Shown one piece after another: positions 16,760 through 25,218 of a DNA stretch of 64,000 nucleotides; positions within the stretch are counted from its first letter, which is position 1; the number at the start of each line of letters is the position of its first letter. Where the stretch lies: the NCBI RefSeq assembly GCF_006970445.1, contig NZ_CP033877.1:566750-630749 (forward strand). Direction: 5' to 3'. The notes below the pieces were generated by a model. That model was not told the origin of the DNA, did not search any database, and was given only the letters and a program-made list of their open reading frames with translations. Source of the stretch: Stenotrophomonas maltophilia (lineage in GTDB: Bacteria; Pseudomonadota; Gammaproteobacteria; Xanthomonadales; Xanthomonadaceae). The position numbers were made by a program, and so were the translations under genes.

Positions 16760-17062
16760 ATGAATACCACTGACCTAGATGGAATTTCCCTGGAGCAGGC
16801 GCTGATCGACTTCGAAGTCGCCAACGCCCGTGTAATGGACCTGACCTCGCGCTTGACGTCGATGAGCCGTGAACTGATCAGCGCACGTTCCGAACTGGAG
16901 CGCATCAAGGTGGAGCAGGCCACACATCGGGTTGCACCGGTGGTTCCGCCAGCTCTCGTTGCCGAGCATGCTGAACTGCAGGAGCGGTTCGAGCGCGTGC
17001 GGTCGTCGCGCGCGGTGCAGATTGCGGCGATCTTCAGTGGCAAGCTGCGGCGGTTCCTCTGA
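16760..17062 (+). CDS. Small coiled-coil protein between glycosyltransferases, function unknown
   Basis: A 100-residue soluble protein. Residues about 10-55 form a regular coiled coil (LEQALIDFEVANARVMDLTSRL...ERIKVEQ), then a proline-rich linker (VAPVVPPALVAEH) and a second short helix ending in a basic tail (GKLRRFL). Its stop and the start of the next glycosyltransferase share one base (TGATG), and it sits 15 bases after the previous one, so it is part of the operon. By analogy with coiled-coil rulers or scaffolds of polysaccharide assembly (for example WbdD or Wbb-type complexes) it could hold the two glycosyltransferases together; this is inference. Confidence 0.7.
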   Translation: MNTTDLDGISLEQALIDFEVANARVMDLTSRLTSMSRELISARSELERIKVEQATHRVAPVVPPALVAEHAELQERFERVRSSRAVQIAAIFSGKLRRFL

Positions 17063-18216
17063 TGGCGCGGCCACGCATTCTCCATTGCATCACCGTCTAC
17101 AACGGACGGGCCTTTGTGCCCGCAGCCATCGAAAGTGCGATTCGCATGGACCAGACGCACGCACAGATCGACGTACTGGTGCTGGACGATGCCAGCCCTG
17201 AGCCGGGCTGGAGCGAGGAACTGGCTGAGTTCTGTCGTGAGCGCGACGTTATGTACTACCGGACGCCGCGCAACCTGGGCATTCCGCGCAACGTGAGCCT
17301 TGGCATGCTGACTGCGGTCAAGCGTGGCTATGACTACGTGGTGATCAGCAATTCGGACGTGCTGTATCCGCGCGACTTGATGGGGCAGATGCTGGAGGTT
17401 TCCCGGCAGCCAGGCGTCGGTTCGGTCACTGCCTGGTCCAACAACGTTTCGATCTATTCGTTGCCGAATGAAGATCCCAACCGCTTCCTGCATGACCAGG
17501 GTGTGGTGGATTGGGTGCATGCGGGTCTGGCGGGTCATTTCGGCAACGCAGCGATGGATATTCCGGCAGGTATTTCCTTCTGCATCCTGATCTCAACCGA
17601 TGTCGTGCGCGAGGTCGGGATCATGGATCCTTGTTTTGGTCGTGGTTACTGCGAAGAAACGGACTGGAGCCTGCGAAGCCTGGCGGCTGGGTACCGCATT
17701 GCACTGGCGCCGGGGACCTACGTGTTCCACCACGGACGTGGTTCCAATCTGGACGCGGGCATCGTGTCGCTCAATGCGACCACGGTACCCGGGAATGAGG
17801 CGATCATCGATCTGCGCTATCCGTTGTTCCGCCAGCAGGTGGACGCGTTCGTACAGTCCGGTGTCCTTTCCAGGGCGCACGAGGATGCGATTCGCAAGTT
17901 GGTGATCAGCGCGGGCCGGCAGTTCGGCTACGGCATTGATGTAGGCTGGGTGGCGCGCGATCGCAGTGACGAGAGCCAGGTCATTGTTCAGTTCTCACCC
18001 GACGCAGTGCAGGGCGAGGTAGTGGCATCGTTCCGCGGCTTCCGTCTGCCCATGAAGCTGACATCCGGAGGCTTGGGGGCGCAGATCCGCTCCGTGTTTG
18101 GCGCGGAGCCCTCTGTATTGAACCTGTTCGACCGCGGGAGCGTGGCGGAGTCCCTGTCGGCCGAATTCGCTTCGGTGGCTCGCCCCGGCTTTGGAAACTA
18201 TCCGGCGACGATTTGA
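17062..18216 (+). CDS. Family 2 glycosyltransferase
   Basis: A 384-residue GT-A protein. The nucleotide-binding N-terminus (ILHCITVYNGRAFVPAAIESA), VLVLDDASPEPGW, and the acidic metal motif SNSD (96-99) are visible; EETDWSLR near the acceptor loop is the ED-type catalytic base region common in rhamnosyl- and other O-antigen GT2 enzymes. The C-terminal 120 residues are less typical. Last gene of the + strand run, converging with the acyltransferase. With rfbBACD in the same window a rhamnosyltransferase role is possible but unproven. Confidence 0.87.
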   Translation: MARPRILHCITVYNGRAFVPAAIESAIRMDQTHAQIDVLVLDDASPEPGWSEELAEFCRERDVMYYRTPRNLGIPRNVSLGMLTAVKRGYDYVVISNSDVLYPRDLMGQMLEVSRQPGVGSVTAWSNNVSIYSLPNEDPNRFLHDQGVVDWVHAGLAGHFGNAAMDIPAGISFCILISTDVVREVGIMDPCFGRGYCEETDWSLRSLAAGYRIALAPGTYVFHHGRGSNLDAGIVSLNATTVPGNEAIIDLRYPLFRQQVDAFVQSGVLSRAHEDAIRKLVISAGRQFGYGIDVGWVARDRSDESQVIVQFSPDAVQGEVVASFRGFRLPMKLTSGGLGAQIRSVFGAEPSVLNLFDRGSVAESLSAEFASVARPGFGNYPATI

Positions 18217-18227
18217 CATCGCCGGAT
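18200..18227. terminator. Inverted repeat at the convergence of the two transcript sets
   Basis: ATCCGGCGA (18200-18208) and TCGCCGGAT (18219-18227) are perfect 9-base arms around a 10-base loop that contains the GT2 stop codon. No U run follows, so it is a candidate terminator only. The gap to the acyltransferase stop is just 26 bases. Confidence 0.4.
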
Positions 18228-18242
18228 CGCGGTCTTTGCGGC

Positions 18243-19535
18243 TCAATGCCCTGTGGCACTGGGCCGTGGGGGCGTCCGCACGCGTTGGCTGGCGCGTGCG
18301 GACCATATCATCGAAGGCTTTTCGACGGTCAGGAACAGGATCAGCGAAAGCAGCAGGATCACGCCGGTTCCCGCGGTCAGGAACTTCGCCAAATGCCACC
18401 AGGGATGCGTTTCCGCAGCGATCCAGTAGTGGTTGTTCATGGTGTACAGCAGCGGCATGTGAATCAGGTAGATCGAGTACCCCAGCACGCCGAACAATGC
18501 CAGTCCTGGAATACTGGCGAAGCTGCGCTTGAGCATGCTGCTGCCAAGCGAAAGGCCCAGGATGATGAGGCCGTACGCGACGGCAAATGGCATTGATTCA
18601 AAGTAGTAGAACAGCCGTGCAGCCCGATCGTCTGCTCGGAAGTAGGCCGTGGGATCCTGGAATCCGTAGGCCAGAGACAGGCCACCAAGCTTGAACATGA
18701 GCGCAAGCAGCAGCGCAGCCCCAAGCAGTGCATAAAGCAGGCCGGCGGTTTCGGTCAGCAAGGGATGCGTGCGTGGCTTCAGCAGCAGCGCACTGATGCC
18801 GATGCCGATCGCGAAGTGAGGTAGATAGCCCAGGATCTGGTGGCTGAGGAAGAAGCGGACGCCCTCGCTCGACCAACCGAGGCCAAAGGTATGCCGCTGG
18901 AGGAAATCAACCAAGCCATCGAGGTGGTAGCGGCACAGGTATAGCCACACGCTGCTGAGCAGGAAGGCAGCAAGAATGCCCTGCCACCATCGGCCGCGGT
19001 AGAAGGCACGGACCACCAGTGGCAGCACGAGATAGAAGAGCATCTCAATGGTCAGCGTCCAGAAGGGCGTCCCTACGCTGTAAGCGCCGAAGGAGAACAG
19101 GAACAGCGATTGGCCGAATGCCAGGTGGCTGATGAATATGGCTGCGCCGGCCGTGCTCCAGACCTTCTCCTGTGGAATGAACACCGGGGTGTAGAACAGG
19201 ACCACGAGGAACAGCACCAGCCAGTAGGGCGGGCCGATCCGAAGGATGCGTGCTTTGATGTAGGGTAGGTATTCGGGCGCCGGCTTGCCATTTGCATCAG
19301 CGCGAAGGAAGCGGGTGGAGAGCAGGACGCCGCTGAGGACGAAGAACAGGTCCACACCCGAGGACATCATTACGATGATGCGTGACAGCTCGACGCCTGC
19401 GATGCTTGCCGATGGCGACCATGAAAGGCCCCATGCATGACGCACCAGAACGAAGAGCACGGCGATTCCGCGCACCGCGTCGAGGAAGGGAATGTTCTTG
19501 TCCGGATTAGGTAGCAGCTTTTCAGCAAGGGCCAT
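18243..19535 (-). CDS. Acyltransferase 3 family membrane protein (OafA/YrhL-like)
   Basis: A 430-residue integral inner-membrane protein with about ten hydrophobic segments. Its N-terminus has the family signature R22-x10-H33 (RGIAVLFVLVRH), followed by SGVDLFFVLSGVLLSTRF. Such enzymes transfer acetyl or other acyl groups to sugars at the membrane, typically O-acetylating O-antigen. It is the most downstream gene of the long - strand series, 142 bases after the FkbM-GT fusion, with a hairpin in between, so it may have its own promoter. By eye its GC is lower than that of the housekeeping genes (36 of 60 in one line sampled at 18601), as expected for an exchanged O-antigen gene. Confidence 0.9.
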   Translation of the reverse strand: MALAEKLLPNPDKNIPFLDAVRGIAVLFVLVRHAWGLSWSPSASIAGVELSRIIVMMSSGVDLFFVLSGVLLSTRFLRADANGKPAPEYLPYIKARILRIGPPYWLVLFLVVLFYTPVFIPQEKVWSTAGAAIFISHLAFGQSLFLFSFGAYSVGTPFWTLTIEMLFYLVLPLVVRAFYRGRWWQGILAAFLLSSVWLYLCRYHLDGLVDFLQRHTFGLGWSSEGVRFFLSHQILGYLPHFAIGIGISALLLKPRTHPLLTETAGLLYALLGAALLLALMFKLGGLSLAYGFQDPTAYFRADDRAARLFYYFESMPFAVAYGLIILGLSLGSSMLKRSFASIPGLALFGVLGYSIYLIHMPLLYTMNNHYWIAAETHPWWHLAKFLTAGTGVILLLSLILFLTVEKPSMIWSARASQRVRTPPRPSATGH

Positions 19536-19643
19536 GGATCAGGTCTATCCGGGACATGGAAGGGGTGGTAGCTGTGGGACAGGCTAGCGAAAGCTACCAC
19601 ATCCGCCTCCGCCTGTCGGCGGCGATGCTTTCATCTGCCAGTA

Positions 19644-19671
19644 ATCGTGCCAGCATGGGTGCTGGCACGAT
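19644..19671. repeat. Palindromic hairpin (REP-like) after the FkbM-GT fusion gene
   Basis: ATCGTGCCAGC (19644-19654) and GCTGGCACGAT (19661-19671) form a perfect 11-base stem with a 6-base loop, seven bases from the stop of the fusion gene. It is shaped like the SMAG palindromes but lacks a clean GTAG. It may end or stabilise the 3' end of the export operon. Confidence 0.6.
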
Positions 19672-19677
19672 CCATCA

Positions 19678-22623
19678 TCAGCCACGTGTGCCGCGATACA
19701 CCCGAGCAAGTCCGCGCGCCAGCTTGGACATTCCCGGAACACGCAACAGCCTGTCAATCATGCGACCCAAGCGGACGCCGGTACGCTGGCCGGTGGTACG
19801 TAGCGACGGAGGAGGCAATGTCGCGGCCAGTCCATCCAGTCGGCGCAGGGCTGTGGCGACCTGCTTCGCATCGACGCGACGCATTGCCTCGTTGAGAGTG
19901 GCGTAGACCTCGAGAGCTGAACGCCGCCATCCATCCGCTTCGCCTGGCCGTCGTTGGTTGCTCCAGGCCGGGATGCCGGCGCTGAGGCGTGTGACCAGTT
20001 CGCGGGTGGTTTCATAGCGGTGGATGTTGGCTGACGTGGCTATCTGCCCGGCCAGCTCCCGGTTCAGCCCGGTATCGCGCACGAACACCGGGCGGTGGTG
20101 CGCCAGTGCGTGCAGGACCGGGAAACCGAAGCCCTCATAGTGGCTCGGGAACACCACCAGCTCGGCATCGCGATAGAACGCACGGAACGTCTGGTCATCG
20201 ATATGGCCGGCTTGGAATGCTTCGATGTCCTTTGATCGCTCCACATCCTGCGGGTAACCGATGGCGATGATCCTGCGGCCCGGTAGGGCATCGGCCAATG
20301 CGTCTGCCGTTTCCTTCACGAACTTGTGTGCGTAGTGGTTACCGATCACCAGGATATGGTTGCCAGCTGCCGCACCCGGCTCGTGCTCGGCATAATCAGC
20401 CGGATCCAGTGAATGGCGCGACACGCTCTGCATCACGTGGGGGGCGATCGAGTAGCGCTGGCGGATGCGATCCAGCGTGAACGCAGAGTTGGTGAACAGC
20501 ACGCTCATGTTCTCCAGCGCGAAGCGCCAGATGTCTTCATCCATGTCCAGCGCAAGATATCCGCAGTCGCTGGAGATGGTGTCGAGCATGAAAATGCCCA
20601 CTACTGGAGCCGTGCTGAACAGCCGGGTGAGTACGTCCACCTGGTAGGGCTGGCCGATGCGCACGACGGCTGCCGCCTGCCCATTGCTCTGTCCGGGCTC
20701 AAGCCGGGTCAGGCCAGTTAGACGCGGCATGCCGTGGAAGTCCCATGCCTCCAGAGTCATGATCACGCCGATGCGCACTTCGTCGGGCCAGGAGCGTAGT
20801 GCCGCAGCGACGAGCTTCACCCCCGACTCGAACGTGCCGTTGTGGAAGGCGCCGAACGAGGAAAAATCGAACGCGATCGTTCGCGGCGAATCCGTTGGTT
20901 CGAGCGCCTCAAGCAGCGTCTCGGCACGGTACTCGGGTGAATGATAGTAGCGTTCGACCAGCTTCGGGTATTCCGGATAACGCGCGCGCAGCAACGCTCC
21001 GTTGTGTGCGTCACGCTCGCTTCGCTGCTGCTGGGTGGTGGCGAAGGACTGCTCGCCTTGGTGCCATACGAAGGCATGGTTGGCCAGCACCGCCCGATAG
21101 CCTGCGCGATTGGCGCGCATGATCAGGTCGTTCTCTTCGTTGTAGCCCTTGCCATACGCTGTGTCGAATACGCCGAACTCGGAGAGCAACGTGCCACGGA
21201 TCCAGAGCGCGAAGCCGATGGCAGTCGGTGCCAGGGTGCAGCGTGGCAGCCTTCGTGCCAGCGGCGCAAAGCGGGCGAAGGCTTCGTCGGCGGTGACATC
21301 CTTGTGCTCGAACGAGTGGGGCAGGCTGGCCAGGGTGGCATTGTTGCTGCGAGGGCAGACGAAACCGAACATGGGATCTAACCCGGCGACGGCCAGCATT
21401 TCGGCGATTGCACCGGGCATCACTTCGGTATCGGAATTGAGCAGAAGTACGTCGGCCCCCTCTTCGATCGCGCGGGCAAACGCGCGGTTGCAGGTACCGA
21501 TGAAGCCAAGGTTGTCCTCGTTGGCGATGCCCTCGAGCGGTACGCCCTCCAGGCCGGCCTGCAGTGCTTCATCCAGGGCAAGCGCCAGGCCCTCGTGGCC
21601 AGGGCTGTCGTTGTAGAACCAGACTGATGCGCGTGCGGCGATCAGCTCTCCGGAGACGCTGCGCAGTCCACGCATCAGCGGTGCGACGAGCTGTTCGTTG
21701 CGATAGAAGGGGACCACCACGTGCAGTGGCGGGTGAACCTGCGCCTCTGCGTCGACGGCGTGCGGTGCCTGCCGGTGCACGGCTTCCACCTCCGGGGCAT
21801 CCGGGAGCATCTCTGGCAGGTACTGCGGCTTTTCGAGCAGCAGAGCCACCACGTCCTCCAGAGTGTTGATCACGCGCATGTCCTGCAGGGGCAGGTCATC
21901 CACGCGCTCCTTTGGCACCAGGAACAGCGCGCATTCGGCGTTGCTACCAAAGAAGTTATCCGGGCAGCCGTTGATATTGTCAGGGTTGTACGCGGGATAG
22001 ATCGATCCGAATGCGCGATAGCCCAAGTTTTCCGATGCAGCCAGCGTTGACGCAGCGCCGCTGACCGAGTTGCATTCGGCGAACACCACTGGCCGGCAGC
22101 GCTCGAGTGTTTGTCGCGCGCCGCGGATGACATTTGCCTCCATGCCTTCGACGTCGATCTTGATCAGGTCCAGTCGCGGCAGTTCAAGCATGTCGAGGGT
22201 TATCAGTTCAACCTCGTAGCCGCCACCCTGATCTACCAGAGCCAAGCTGCCCAGGTTCTGACTGCCTTCCTCCGGATCAAGGAGGTGAATCGTGCCCGGC
22301 TGGTCGGATACCCCCACATTCCGGGCCTTGATGACAGCATCCAGGACATTGCGATGGATGTTGCGGCCAAGCACCGCGAACGTATTGCGGCGGGGTTCGA
22401 ACGCCAGCACCTGCCCCAACGTGCCAGTTGCGCGCGCCAGTGCGACGGCGTGGGTGCCGATAAAGGAGCCCACATCGGCCACCACGCCGCCCGTCGGGAC
22501 AAAACGACGCAGAAGGTCCAGCTCTGTTTCAGCCCATTCGCCATACCAGCGGAGCGAATCAGCGACGACAGAGTCGCCCGGAAGGGTTTCGAAGACGCCA
22601 TGGCGCCCGTTGATCGTGGTCAT
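19678..22623 (-). CDS. FkbM methyltransferase-GT2-GT4 three-domain fusion
   Basis: A 981-residue cytoplasmic fusion. Residues 1-240 are an FkbM methyltransferase (VADVGSFIGTH, AFEPRR, LIKIDVEGMEANVIRGA). Residues about 299-560 are a GT2 domain (HVVVPFYRNEQL, WFYNDSPG, NEDNLGFIGTCNRA, NSDTE with D398, and a YNEENDL acceptor-loop acid). The last 330 residues are a GT4 domain (ILVIGNHYAHKF, FPSHYEGFGFPVLHAL with E-x7-type spacing). ATG 22623 overlaps the Wzt stop by four bases; an upstream extension to 22728 would overlap Wzt more and is not favoured. Being coupled to an ABC exporter with a substrate-reading Wzt, it is a good candidate for the enzyme that finishes and caps the chain. Confidence 0.87.
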   Translation of the reverse strand: MTTINGRHGVFETLPGDSVVADSLRWYGEWAETELDLLRRFVPTGGVVADVGSFIGTHAVALARATGTLGQVLAFEPRRNTFAVLGRNIHRNVLDAVIKARNVGVSDQPGTIHLLDPEEGSQNLGSLALVDQGGGYEVELITLDMLELPRLDLIKIDVEGMEANVIRGARQTLERCRPVVFAECNSVSGAASTLAASENLGYRAFGSIYPAYNPDNINGCPDNFFGSNAECALFLVPKERVDDLPLQDMRVINTLEDVVALLLEKPQYLPEMLPDAPEVEAVHRQAPHAVDAEAQVHPPLHVVVPFYRNEQLVAPLMRGLRSVSGELIAARASVWFYNDSPGHEGLALALDEALQAGLEGVPLEGIANEDNLGFIGTCNRAFARAIEEGADVLLLNSDTEVMPGAIAEMLAVAGLDPMFGFVCPRSNNATLASLPHSFEHKDVTADEAFARFAPLARRLPRCTLAPTAIGFALWIRGTLLSEFGVFDTAYGKGYNEENDLIMRANRAGYRAVLANHAFVWHQGEQSFATTQQQRSERDAHNGALLRARYPEYPKLVERYYHSPEYRAETLLEALEPTDSPRTIAFDFSSFGAFHNGTFESGVKLVAAALRSWPDEVRIGVIMTLEAWDFHGMPRLTGLTRLEPGQSNGQAAAVVRIGQPYQVDVLTRLFSTAPVVGIFMLDTISSDCGYLALDMDEDIWRFALENMSVLFTNSAFTLDRIRQRYSIAPHVMQSVSRHSLDPADYAEHEPGAAAGNHILVIGNHYAHKFVKETADALADALPGRRIIAIGYPQDVERSKDIEAFQAGHIDDQTFRAFYRDAELVVFPSHYEGFGFPVLHALAHHRPVFVRDTGLNRELAGQIATSANIHRYETTRELVTRLSAGIPAWSNQRRPGEADGWRRSALEVYATLNEAMRRVDAKQVATALRRLDGLAATLPPPSLRTTGQRTGVRLGRMIDRLLRVPGMSKLARGLARVYRGTRG

Positions 22624-23936
22624 GTGCTGTGCGACGTTCGGAACGAGACATCCAGCGGCTGCGCACCGGAAATGCCGTGAACAAGCTGGGAATTGAGGGC
22701 CGTCAGCACGATTACGTCGTGCAGCCAATGATGCTGGACGTGATCATCGCCGGGGCCTTCGGCTAAGGCTACATCCAGGCTGTACTCGCCACGGACGAGC
22801 CGCGGCAGGCGCATCTGGAAGGCGACCGTGAATGTGCTGCCGGCCTCGACTGAGATGGCCTCCTCCCGCAGGTAGCTGTCCGAGCTCTCCGCAACGACGA
22901 ACTGCCCTTTGCGATCCTTCAGCATGAAGCCGATTGCCGGATAGGCAAGCGTCTTGCCTGCGCGTGCAGTGATGGAGAGGTGAACGTCATCGTTGGAGGT
23001 GAACTCGGTCAGCGCATTTCCATCCACATCGGTGAACACAGCGTGCTCGATCACCGCGCCGCCTGCTCCGAATCCATCGGCCTCGGTGCGGAAGCTGCCA
23101 GCATGGAAGCGGGTGGCCTGCACGTTGGCTGCTTGATAGTTGCCCGGTCGCGCTGATTGCGGGCCCACGGCTTCAGGAGCCTCCATGCGGTCAGCGTAAA
23201 GGTCCCGGAGGTAGATAGCGGAGATTTCACGGGCGCTGCCTACATCGCAGAGATAGTGCCCTGCCTGACGGCGAAGCAGCACGGCGGACGCGCACAGCGC
23301 GTTGACCGCACCCATGTCATGGCTGACGAACAGCAGGGTGCCGCCCTGGCGCTGGAAGCCGGCCAGGAAACGCATGCACTTCTGCTGGAAGTAGGCATCA
23401 CCCACGCTCAACGCCTCATCGATGATGAGGATGTCGGCGTCCACGTGCGCGATTACCGCGAACGCCAGCCGGACGTACATGCCGCTGGAGTAGGTTTTTA
23501 CTGGCTGTTCGATGAAGGCGCCAATATCGGCAAACGCCGCGATGGCGTCGAAGCGCTTGGACACCGTCTCGCGATCGACGCCATACAGCGAAGCGGCCAG
23601 GTAGACGTTCTCGCGGCCGGAAAACTCCGGATTGAAGCCGGCCCCGAGTTCCAGCAGCGCCGCGACCCGGCCATTGACGGTGATCTCGCCCTCGGTCGGG
23701 GTGAGGGTGCCGCAGATCATCTGTAGCAACGTGGACTTGCCGGCGCCGTTGCGGCCAATGATGCCGACCGTCTCGCCGCGACGGATCGTGAAGCCCACTT
23801 CGCGGAGTGCCCAGAACTCGCGGTAGTACTGCCGATGGCCACGCCAGAGCATCTGCATCAAGCGGTGAGCGGGTTTTTCGTAGATGTTGAAGCACTTTCC
23901 CAGGTCACGCACCTGGATCGCGATGTCAGAGCACAT
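22620..23936 (-). CDS. wzt: O-antigen ABC exporter ATP-binding subunit with C-terminal sugar-recognition domain
   Basis: A 438-residue protein. The N-terminal 250 residues are an ABC ATPase: Walker A GRNGAGKST (61-69), signature YSSGMYVRLAFA (polysaccharide-exporter variant of LSGGQ), Walker B ILIIDEAL, and switch HD. The C-terminal 180 residues form a beta-rich domain (FTDVDGNALTEFTSNDDVHLSI...GFMLKDRKGQFVVAESSD...) typical of Wzt proteins that recognise the modified non-reducing end of the O-chain. It overlaps Wzm by 11 bases and the fusion gene by four. ATG 23936 is used; a TTG six bases earlier is possible. The ATPase drives export of undecaprenyl-linked polysaccharide across the inner membrane. 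Confidence 0.93.
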   Translation of the reverse strand: MCSDIAIQVRDLGKCFNIYEKPAHRLMQMLWRGHRQYYREFWALREVGFTIRRGETVGIIGRNGAGKSTLLQMICGTLTPTEGEITVNGRVAALLELGAGFNPEFSGRENVYLAASLYGVDRETVSKRFDAIAAFADIGAFIEQPVKTYSSGMYVRLAFAVIAHVDADILIIDEALSVGDAYFQQKCMRFLAGFQRQGGTLLFVSHDMGAVNALCASAVLLRRQAGHYLCDVGSAREISAIYLRDLYADRMEAPEAVGPQSARPGNYQAANVQATRFHAGSFRTEADGFGAGGAVIEHAVFTDVDGNALTEFTSNDDVHLSITARAGKTLAYPAIGFMLKDRKGQFVVAESSDSYLREEAISVEAGSTFTVAFQMRLPRLVRGEYSLDVALAEGPGDDHVQHHWLHDVIVLTALNSQLVHGISGAQPLDVSFRTSHST

Positions 23937-24744
23937 CGGCAAACCCCCTGCGCGTGCGTTGGAAGAAGGCGAAGCCGGCGATGAAAACCAATGCTGAAAC
24001 CAGTAGGCAGACGGGGTACAGCACCGGGTCCAGGCCCTTGCCCCAGATCAGGACATCTCGCATCTGAGCGACGATCGGCGCCAGTGGATTGATGTTGAGG
24101 AACGGCCGCAGCGAGGCCGGGATCGCGTCGATCGGATAGAAGATGGGGGTCAGGAACATCACCGCGGTGGTGATGATCGCCGTGATCTGTGCGGTGTCGC
24201 GCAGGAACACGCCCAGTGCCGACAGCAGCCAGGCGACGCCGGTCATGAACAGGACCATCGGCAGCATGACCACCGGGGCGAGCAGGGCGGTCACCGGCGG
24301 CAGGCCCGTCGAGACCAGATAGAACAGCAGCCACACCACCAGGTTCACGGCCAGGCTGAACATGGCCGTGAGCACGCTCACCCATGGCAGCACTTCGAGC
24401 GGGAAGACGACCTTTTTCACGTAGTTCGCGTTGCCCACGATGAGGGTGGGAGCGCGGTTGAATACTTCCGAGAACAGGTTGAACACCAGCAGGCCACTGA
24501 ACAGGACCAGGGCGAACTCGGTGCGCGAGCCGCTGCCACCGGGCCAACGCGCCTTGAAGACCTCGCTGAACACGAAGGTGTAGATGGCCAGCATGAAAAT
24601 TGGCTGCACCAGCGCCCAAGCCAGTCCCAGCAGGGACCCCCGGTAGCGGGCTGCAATTTCTCGGGCGGCCAAGGCTACGACCAAGCCGCGATTATGGCGC
24701 AGGCTGCGCAGTAGATGCAGCGGGGAACTGGGGTAGGCTTCCAT
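23926..24744 (-). CDS. wzm: O-antigen ABC exporter permease
   Basis: A 272-residue ABC-2 type permease with about six transmembrane segments. The N-terminal amphipathic stretch REIAARYRGSLLGLAWALVQP is the classic polysaccharide-exporter signature, and PIFYPIDAIPASLRPFLNINPLAPIV is the conserved periplasmic-side region. It forms the channel with Wzt. It follows GtrA by 72 bases on the same strand, and its stop lies within the start of wzt. The presence of Wzm/Wzt means the main chain is made by the ABC-dependent route rather than by Wzx/Wzy. Confidence 0.93.
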   Translation of the reverse strand: MEAYPSSPLHLLRSLRHNRGLVVALAAREIAARYRGSLLGLAWALVQPIFMLAIYTFVFSEVFKARWPGGSGSRTEFALVLFSGLLVFNLFSEVFNRAPTLIVGNANYVKKVVFPLEVLPWVSVLTAMFSLAVNLVVWLLFYLVSTGLPPVTALLAPVVMLPMVLFMTGVAWLLSALGVFLRDTAQITAIITTAVMFLTPIFYPIDAIPASLRPFLNINPLAPIVAQMRDVLIWGKGLDPVLYPVCLLVSALVFIAGFAFFQRTRRGFADVL

Positions 24745-24816
24745 TCATCGGTGACAAAGGGGACGACCCCCTAGTTTACTTCGCGCCGGAGGGGGGTGCA
24801 GCGTTATCGTTCAGGT

Positions 24817-25218
24817 TCAATCGACCCCGCGGCGTGCGAATGTGAAGTGTTTGTGACCGAGATAAGCCGTTACGATCGGGACGGCTACGCCGACCAGATG
24901 GGCGCTCAGTGGGATATCCAATGGCCACGACAGTGCAGGCAGGGCCCAGCGCTTGAGAACGATGCTGATGCCCAAGGTCTGCAGCAGGCTGATTGCGTTG
25001 ATGCCGACGAACCAGGCGACCTGCTGTGCGATAGGCCGGTTCGAACCCTTGAACACCAGGACTCGATTGAGGATGAAAGCCGTCAGCATGCCCAGCCCAT
25101 AGGCAAGGCAGACCGCCACCTCGAAAGGGAAAGCAAGGCTGAACAGGACGCGGCTACCGACATTGACCGCCGCCGCAGTGCCACCACAAATAACAAACAG
25201 GAGGAACTGGCGACTCAT
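24817..25218 (-). CDS. GtrA-family small membrane protein, candidate lipid-linked sugar flippase
   Basis: A 133-residue protein with four transmembrane helices (FLLFVICGGTAAAVNVGSR, AVCLAYGLGMLTAFILNRVLVF, VGINAISLLQTLGISIVL, VGVAVPIVTAYLGHKHFTF). The N-R-x-x-V-F and GHKHFTF motifs are diagnostic of GtrA. GtrA proteins are thought to flip polyprenyl-phosphate-linked single sugars to the periplasm. It is translationally coupled (ATGA) to the large membrane protein upstream and lies in the same series as the DprE-like genes, so it is a natural partner for a lipid-linked pentofuranose. Confidence 0.88.
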   Translation of the reverse strand: MSRQFLLFVICGGTAAAVNVGSRVLFSLAFPFEVAVCLAYGLGMLTAFILNRVLVFKGSNRPIAQQVAWFVGINAISLLQTLGISIVLKRWALPALSWPLDIPLSAHLVGVAVPIVTAYLGHKHFTFARRGVD

